From: Bacteriovoracaceae bacterium UBA2394
Lineage (GTDB): Bacteria; Bdellovibrionota; UBA2394
Length of the DNA: 17,437 nt
Assembly (NCBI GenBank): GCA_002343335.1
Contig: DDSI01000157.1
Coordinates: 14,114-31,550 of the forward strand
Reading direction: 5' to 3'
Shown here: positions 13,583 through 17,437 of the stretch, piece after piece
Numbering within the stretch: position 1 is the first letter of the stretch
How the letters are laid out: each line of letters opens with the position of its first letter
Translations under genes and position numbers: made by a program
The notes under the pieces: model-generated
Database searches by the model: none
Seen by the model: the letters and a program-made list of their open reading frames with translations, nothing else
Told to the model about the DNA's origin: nothing

Positions 13583-14511
13583 TGGAATTTTTGAGTCCTC
13601 AATATTTATCCGAGGCCTTCGAGATTCTCGATCGACGAGGCAAAGAATTGAAAATTGCCGCGGGCATGACTCACATTTTACGTTTTCATACGGATTTTCC
13701 CCAAGGGCTGAGTCCGAGCTTAAAGGCAATTTTGCACATCGGTAATTTGGAAGTCCTATCCGACATTCGAGAAGAAAATCAAAAGTATGGCATTGGCTCT
13801 ACAGCCACTCTTTCGAGTCTTGCTGCGGATTCTTATTTAGCGCGATATGCGCCGGCCATTTTGGATGCCGTTCTTGCGACAAGCACTCCACAAATTCGAA
13901 ATCGTCGCACGGTCGGTGGCGAAATCGGATGGGGGAGTTTTCATTCTCCATTGATCGTTACGTTGATGGCCCTCGGTGCGAAGGTGCGCGTTCGATTTCA
14001 AGCGGATACCGGTGAGAATAATCATCCTGGTCGCGAGGACAGCGTGGATCTCATGGAGTTCTATGAGGGGCAGTTAGAGAGAACGTCGAGTTGCGAAAAT
14101 AAACAAGTGACTCGAAGTCCTCGATCCAAGGGTCAGCATCTCATTATGAAAGTCGCGATTCCGGATGAGATGCTTCATCGGGGCGGGACATTCAGTTTCT
14201 TTCGCGGCCTTCGACCGAAAATCAGCATGGAAAATTCTGGCGTGGTCTTGGCGGTGCATGGCTACACGCATCAGGGTGTGATTCAATCTGCGCACATGGT
14301 AGCCTCGGGTCTTTGGTTGGACACGCTCTCTACCAAGCTTCCTTTGGAAGGGGTGCGTATGGGCGACACGTATATTTTTGAGAAGCTCTATTCATTTTGT
14401 GATCGTTATTCCTTCGATAAATATCGCCGTGAGGGACCATCCGGAGCACAGCTGGGGCTTGTCGTTTTCGGTCTACTCAAAGAGGGTTTCTCTCATCTAA
14501 TGGGGAATTGA
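13582..14511 (+). CDS. FAD-binding medium subunit of molybdo-flavoenzyme (CoxM/XdhB-type)
   Basis: 309 residues. Residues 1-165 are the FAD-binding PCMH-type domain. The first pyrophosphate loop is AAGMTH (26-31), where the family usually has A-G-G-T-(D/S). The second is QIRNRRTVGGEI (104-115), close to the standard I-R-N-x-x-T-(I/L)-G-G. The usual G-(D/N)-(I/L)-x-x-A-x-P-A-A-D is replaced by GWGSFHSPL, also a deviation. A C-terminal CO-dehydrogenase-flavoprotein-like domain follows (SFFRGLRPKISMENSGVVLA, about 206-225). FAD binding is likely but not certain given the altered loops. It sits between the Fe-S subunit (1-bp overlap) and the ABC ATPase. Confidence 0.88.
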   Translation: MEFLSPQYLSEAFEILDRRGKELKIAAGMTHILRFHTDFPQGLSPSLKAILHIGNLEVLSDIREENQKYGIGSTATLSSLAADSYLARYAPAILDAVLATSTPQIRNRRTVGGEIGWGSFHSPLIVTLMALGAKVRVRFQADTGENNHPGREDSVDLMEFYEGQLERTSSCENKQVTRSPRSKGQHLIMKVAIPDEMLHRGGTFSFFRGLRPKISMENSGVVLAVHGYTHQGVIQSAHMVASGLWLDTLSTKLPLEGVRMGDTYIFEKLYSFCDRYSFDKYRREGPSGAQLGLVVFGLLKEGFSHLMGN

Positions 14512-14522
14512 GAATCTTCATT

Positions 14523-15257
14523 GTGAATGCCACTCAAAGGTCAGGTCTTTCTGTATCTATTCAAGAGGTCTCCCAGATTTTTCAATCCAATGTGGTCGCG
14601 CTAGAAGACTTGAACTTCTCCATCGTGGCGGGTGAGTTTGTTTCGATCCTGGGACCGTCGGGCTCCGGAAAGTCTACCTTACTGCGGCTGATCGCCGGGT
14701 TGGATCGTCCTACGAAGGGTTCTGTTTCTGTTTCGGAGGGCTCTACGGCGTATGTTTTTCAGGAATCGCATTTGATGCCTTGGCGAACTCTGGAAGAGAA
14801 TGTGCAGCTCCCACTCGAGTTGCTTGGAAAGATGGATAAAGCGCGTGTGGACTCGGCGATTTTACAATTGGGATTATCGGATGCCCGCCATCGATATCCT
14901 CATCAACTTTCAGGTGGAATGAAAATGCGAACTTCGCTTGCACGTGCGCTTGTGACGTCACCCCAGCTCTTACTCTTAGATGAGCCCTTCGCCGCACTCG
15001 ATGAGATGACTCGACAAAAATTAGATGAAGATTTGCGCGCGCTATGGGAGCGAACGGGGATGACGGTCATCTTTGTGACACACTCTATTTCCGAGGCGCT
15101 CTTTCTAGCCAATCGCACCTTCGTGCTCTCCGCGCATCCCGGGAAGCTCATTTTGGATCGAAAGTTAGAAATAAAACCTGGAAAGCGCGACTGGAGCGTG
15201 AAGACCTCGCCGGAATTTAATCGTGAAATGACTCTTCATTATGAGGCCATCAAATGA
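14523..15257 (+). CDS. ABC transporter ATP-binding protein, SsuB/TauB/ThiZ-like
   Basis: 244 residues from the GTG at 14523, with GAGAA eight bases upstream. A TTG at 14508 overlapping the previous stop would add five residues but has its purine-rich site only two bases away. All ATPase motifs are present: Walker A GPSGSGKS (44-51), Q-loop VFQESHLMPW (Q80), signature LSGGM (129-133), Walker B LLLLDEP (to 155), and switch His in VTHS (187). The MPWRTLEENV segment after the Q-loop is typical of the nitrate/sulfonate/taurine/HMP group of importers. The last ATGA overlaps the permease start, indicating one transport unit. Confidence 0.93.
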   Translation: MNATQRSGLSVSIQEVSQIFQSNVVALEDLNFSIVAGEFVSILGPSGSGKSTLLRLIAGLDRPTKGSVSVSEGSTAYVFQESHLMPWRTLEENVQLPLELLGKMDKARVDSAILQLGLSDARHRYPHQLSGGMKMRTSLARALVTSPQLLLLDEPFAALDEMTRQKLDEDLRALWERTGMTVIFVTHSISEALFLANRTFVLSAHPGKLILDRKLEIKPGKRDWSVKTSPEFNREMTLHYEAIK

Positions 15258-16024
15258 AATTAACTTCCAGTGTGCGATTCCTTCTTCCGATTCTGCTCTT
15301 CACGCTGATGACGCTTGGATTGGAAGCGCTGGTTCGTTCTGGAATATTGCCATCCTATTTGGTGCCGGCGCCGTCGGATGTCTGGACGGCCGCCACGGTC
15401 GATTCCTCAGATCTTTGGATCGCTTTTCTCGATACTGCATGGACATCGGCACTTGGATTTACGTTGAGCGCATTGGTGGGATTAGCCGCCGGAATCTTAT
15501 TTTCTATGAATGATTATGTGAGAGCGGCATTTCTTCCGTACGCGGTTTTTTTCCAGACCGTGCCGATCGTGGCGATTGCCCCTCTCCTTGTTATTTGGAT
15601 TGGATACGGTGCACCTACCGTTGTGACATCCAGTTTCATCGTTTCGATTTTTCCCATTCTCGCCAACACGCTTACGGGATTTCAAATGACAGATCCCAAT
15701 TTGCTGGATTTATTTCGGCTTTATAAAGCTTCCCTTTGGCAGAGGATTTTTAAACTTCAATTTCCTCACGCACTTCCTCAAATTTTCGTGGGATTTCGGA
15801 TTGGGATTGGTCTTGCGGTCATCGGCGCCGTGGTCGGGGAGTTTATCGCCGGTGGAGGACTGGGGGGGCTCATTGATGTCGCCCGGACAAGGCAACGGGT
15901 GGACGTAGTCTTTGCGGCCGTTCTTTTAGCTTCTCTTATCGCATTGCTCTGGATCGGTGTGGTGAACTTATCCGCCCGAATTTTCTTTACCGCTCATCAT
16001 CGGACTCCTCAAAATAACCCATAG
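15254..16024 (+). CDS. ABC transporter permease, SsuC/ThiX-like (BPD_transp_1)
   Basis: 256 residues with about six membrane helices (about 8-26, 58-83, 93-118, 124-142, 180-202, 218-242). The coupling loop that contacts the ATPase is visible as LYKASLWQRIFKLQFPHALPQIFVGFRIGI, read in two parts: YKASLWQRIFK then FPHALPQIFVGFRIG. It matches the G-A-S...lP.alP.i..G pattern of this permease group, and a GEFIAGGGLGGLI segment follows. LVPAPSDVW near residue 36 is the typical LPxPxxV start after helix 1. The ATG overlaps the ATPase TGA. A lipoprotein-like gene begins 13 bp after its stop. Confidence 0.93.
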   Translation: MKLTSSVRFLLPILLFTLMTLGLEALVRSGILPSYLVPAPSDVWTAATVDSSDLWIAFLDTAWTSALGFTLSALVGLAAGILFSMNDYVRAAFLPYAVFFQTVPIVAIAPLLVIWIGYGAPTVVTSSFIVSIFPILANTLTGFQMTDPNLLDLFRLYKASLWQRIFKLQFPHALPQIFVGFRIGIGLAVIGAVVGEFIAGGGLGGLIDVARTRQRVDVVFAAVLLASLIALLWIGVVNLSARIFFTAHHRTPQNNP

Positions 16025-16037
16025 GGGGATTTTGAGA

Positions 16038-16706
16038 ATGACATCGAAAAATTGGGCTTCATTTATTTTTGTAAGTGCTTTGGCTTCGGCTTGTAGCGAT
16101 AACGGTGGGAATGTGACGATCCGAGGAGCGGGTACGACAGACGGATTGAGTGCCGTGAATCCGACCCAGATGATGTTAAAGATTTATAAAGTCGCGGTGT
16201 CGGCCTCGACAAATTGCTCAAGTCCAATCACGCTTTTTTCGAACGACAACCCTTCCTACACAAACTTTTTGGGAAATCCGACTTTAGGATCTGGAGAGCT
16301 CGCAGACGGAACCTATCCCTGCGTGATCTTCGAGATTAGCGATAACTTAAAATTCATTCCTGAGACGACCGAGGGCGTTTGCACTGCTGGGGAAGAGTAT
16401 CTGATCGACATTTGTCGAACGGATTCCACGGGATCGAGCACGTTGGTTGACGGAACCGTTAGCACCTGCACGGGTTCCAACGATGGCGGAGGGCGCGTGA
16501 TTGGCGAGGACCGCATCGCAATTTATCTTTCAACGGGCGGGACAGATGAGGGTCAAGCATTTAGTCCTGGCGATCCCATTACCTTGGGGTCCGCATTTGT
16601 TGTTGCAGGCTCTACCCGAGGCACGTTTGTCGTGAACGGTATGGGTCAAGTGGATGGCTCGGGAGTTGATTGCGACATGGGCGCACCTAACTTCTCGTTC
16701 CAATAA
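16038..16706 (+). CDS. candidate lipoprotein, family unrecognised
   Basis: 222 residues from the ATG at 16038, with AGGGGGA nine bases upstream; a TTG two codons earlier is less likely. A short signal peptide ends in ALASA-C (Cys19). This is an acceptable lipobox, although Ala at -3 is less usual than Leu. Ser follows the Cys, so there is no inner-membrane retention Asp. The mature part is acidic and rich in Gly, Ser and Thr. It has several Cys that could form disulfides (for example C58, C95, C115, C128, C142, C212, approximate), with aspartate- and glycine-rich stretches such as STGGTDEG and GMGQVDGSG. I recognise no domain. It lies between the transporter permease and its presumed binding protein, so it may belong to the uptake system, perhaps on the outer membrane. 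Confidence 0.72.
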   Translation: MTSKNWASFIFVSALASACSDNGGNVTIRGAGTTDGLSAVNPTQMMLKIYKVAVSASTNCSSPITLFSNDNPSYTNFLGNPTLGSGELADGTYPCVIFEISDNLKFIPETTEGVCTAGEEYLIDICRTDSTGSSTLVDGTVSTCTGSNDGGGRVIGEDRIAIYLSTGGTDEGQAFSPGDPITLGSAFVVAGSTRGTFVVNGMGQVDGSGVDCDMGAPNFSFQ

Positions 16707-16727
16707 GATTTCACATCTTCGAAATTC

Positions 16728-16754
16728 ACGTGTAGCGAGCTTTTCGCTACACGT
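16728..16754. terminator. 11-bp perfect hairpin just before the binding-protein gene
   Basis: ACGTGTAGCGA (16728-16738) and TCGCTACACGT (16744-16754) form a perfect 11-bp stem with a 5-base loop (GCTTT). No T-run follows, so a classical intrinsic terminator is not supported. It ends 5 bases before the ATG at 16760, so it would cover or abut that gene's ribosome binding region. It may uncouple binding-protein expression from the upstream genes, stabilise mRNA ends, or act as a weak terminator. Confidence 0.5.
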
Positions 16755-16759
16755 TGGGC

Positions 16760-17437
16760 ATGGAAAAATTCTCACGTCTTTTCAAAATTGCCATGCTCGC
16801 CGCCATTGGGTTCTTACTCCTCAATCAGGCGAAACGCGAAAGCGTGGAAGCTCAAAAACCTACTCTGTCAGAAGAAGCTCCGACTAAGAAAATTTCTGTC
16901 CGCTTAGCACTCGATTGGGTGCCGGAGCCTGAGTTCGGCGGATTTTACGCGGCGAAGGAAGGTAATGAATTCGCCAAGCGCGGTCTGGATGTTGAGCTCG
17001 TGCCGGGCGGAGCGGGCGCGCCTGTCGTACAAATGGTGAGCGCCGGAAAATTCGATTTTGGAACGGTGAGTGCGAGTGAAGTGATTCTCTCGCAAGATCG
17101 CGGTGCGGATGTCGTCGCGATTTTCGCCGTCTACCAAACGGCTCCGAACGCCATTATGACTCATGAAGAGCAGGGGTATAAATCGCTCGCGGATGTTTTT
17201 AAATCCGATGGCATTGTCGCCATGTCAAAAGGGCAGGCCTATGTTGCATTTTTGGAAAAAAAATATGGTTTCGGTAAAGCCAAGATCGTTCCCTACAATG
17301 GCGGCGTCGCAGAGTTTTTGCACAATAAGAAATATTCTCAGCAGGGGTTTATCTTCTCGGAGCCGATCCTCGCGAAGCGACAGGGGGCGAACCCCAAAAC
17401 TTTTTTGGTGGCGGACTCCGGCTACAATCCCTACACC
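16760..17437 (+). CDS. ABC transporter substrate-binding protein, NMT1/THI5-like (SsuA/ThiY type), C-terminus missing
   Basis: 226 residues visible; the gene runs off the right edge. An N-terminal hydrophobic segment at about 10-23 (IAMLAAIGFLLLN) after KFSRLFK acts as signal or anchor, with no lipobox Cys. The binding domain starts at about 47 with VRLALDWVPEPEFGGFYAAKE, the classic NMT1 opening. GLDVELVPGGAGAPVVQMVSAGKFDFGTVSASEV follows (read as two parts around residue 90), then IFAVYQTAPNAIM. Such proteins deliver hydroxymethylpyrimidine, riboflavin, sulfonates, nitrate or other small molecules to SsuBC-like transporters. The gene is the presumed partner of the ATPase and permease upstream, separated from them by the lipoprotein gene and a hairpin. 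The substrate cannot be told from sequence. Confidence 0.9.
   Translation, partial: MEKFSRLFKIAMLAAIGFLLLNQAKRESVEAQKPTLSEEAPTKKISVRLALDWVPEPEFGGFYAAKEGNEFAKRGLDVELVPGGAGAPVVQMVSAGKFDFGTVSASEVILSQDRGADVVAIFAVYQTAPNAIMTHEEQGYKSLADVFKSDGIVAMSKGQAYVAFLEKKYGFGKAKIVPYNGGVAEFLHNKKYSQQGFIFSEPILAKRQGANPKTFLVADSGYNPYT

Overview
The window looks like chromosomal DNA of a Gram-negative, diderm bacterium of moderate GC content. Evidence for a diderm is two ExbB/TolQ plus two ExbD/TolR genes and a candidate lipoprotein. Several traits point weakly to the former Deltaproteobacteria (Bdellovibrionota or Myxococcota type): a C-terminal Gly/Cys + membrane helix + Arg/Lys tail resembling MYXO-CTERM-like sorting signals, adjacent pgpA and cinA, and the style of the NMT1-like binding protein. 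The lineage is inferred, not proven. No rRNA, tRNA, CRISPR array, insertion sequence or prophage gene was recognised.

Layout. (1) 1-2124: the truncated start of a CPBP-type intramembrane protease on the minus strand, divergent from a pgpA-cinA pair (phospholipid head-group phosphatase; nucleotide-salvage protein). (2) 2130-4878, minus: a KefB/KefC-type K+/H+ antiporter, preceded by an exported protein with two dockerin/EF-hand calcium loops and a C-terminal sorting-like tail. (3) 4879-5177: a non-coding divergent region with hairpins. (4) 5178-7101, plus: an unrecognised single-helix membrane protein coupled to a membrane-bound class III nucleotide cyclase homologue that lacks the two transition-state residues. 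(5) 7098-10757, minus: two ExbB/TolQ paralogues, two ExbD/TolR proteins, then a sigma-70-like protein that begins with a signal-peptide-like segment. (6) 10905 to the right edge, plus: a seven-gene run with tight spacing. It encodes a three-subunit molybdo-flavoenzyme-type complex (large, Fe-S and FAD subunits), an ABC ATPase and permease, a candidate lipoprotein, and an NMT1/THI5-like binding protein cut by the right edge.

How the parts may work together. The right-hand operon would pair import of a small, probably heterocyclic or vitamin-like compound with a hydroxylase/dehydrogenase-type complex. Its large subunit, however, has lost or altered most of the signature residues that hold and use the molybdenum cofactor, while the Fe-S subunit keeps all eight cysteines. 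The left-hand minus operon would make one or two proton-driven ExbB/ExbD-type motors with an unusual sigma-like protein encoded just downstream. These two regions diverge from a shared 147-bp intergenic region at 10758-10904. They are the most interesting parts of the window. All family calls come from reading motifs by eye; no database search was possible.
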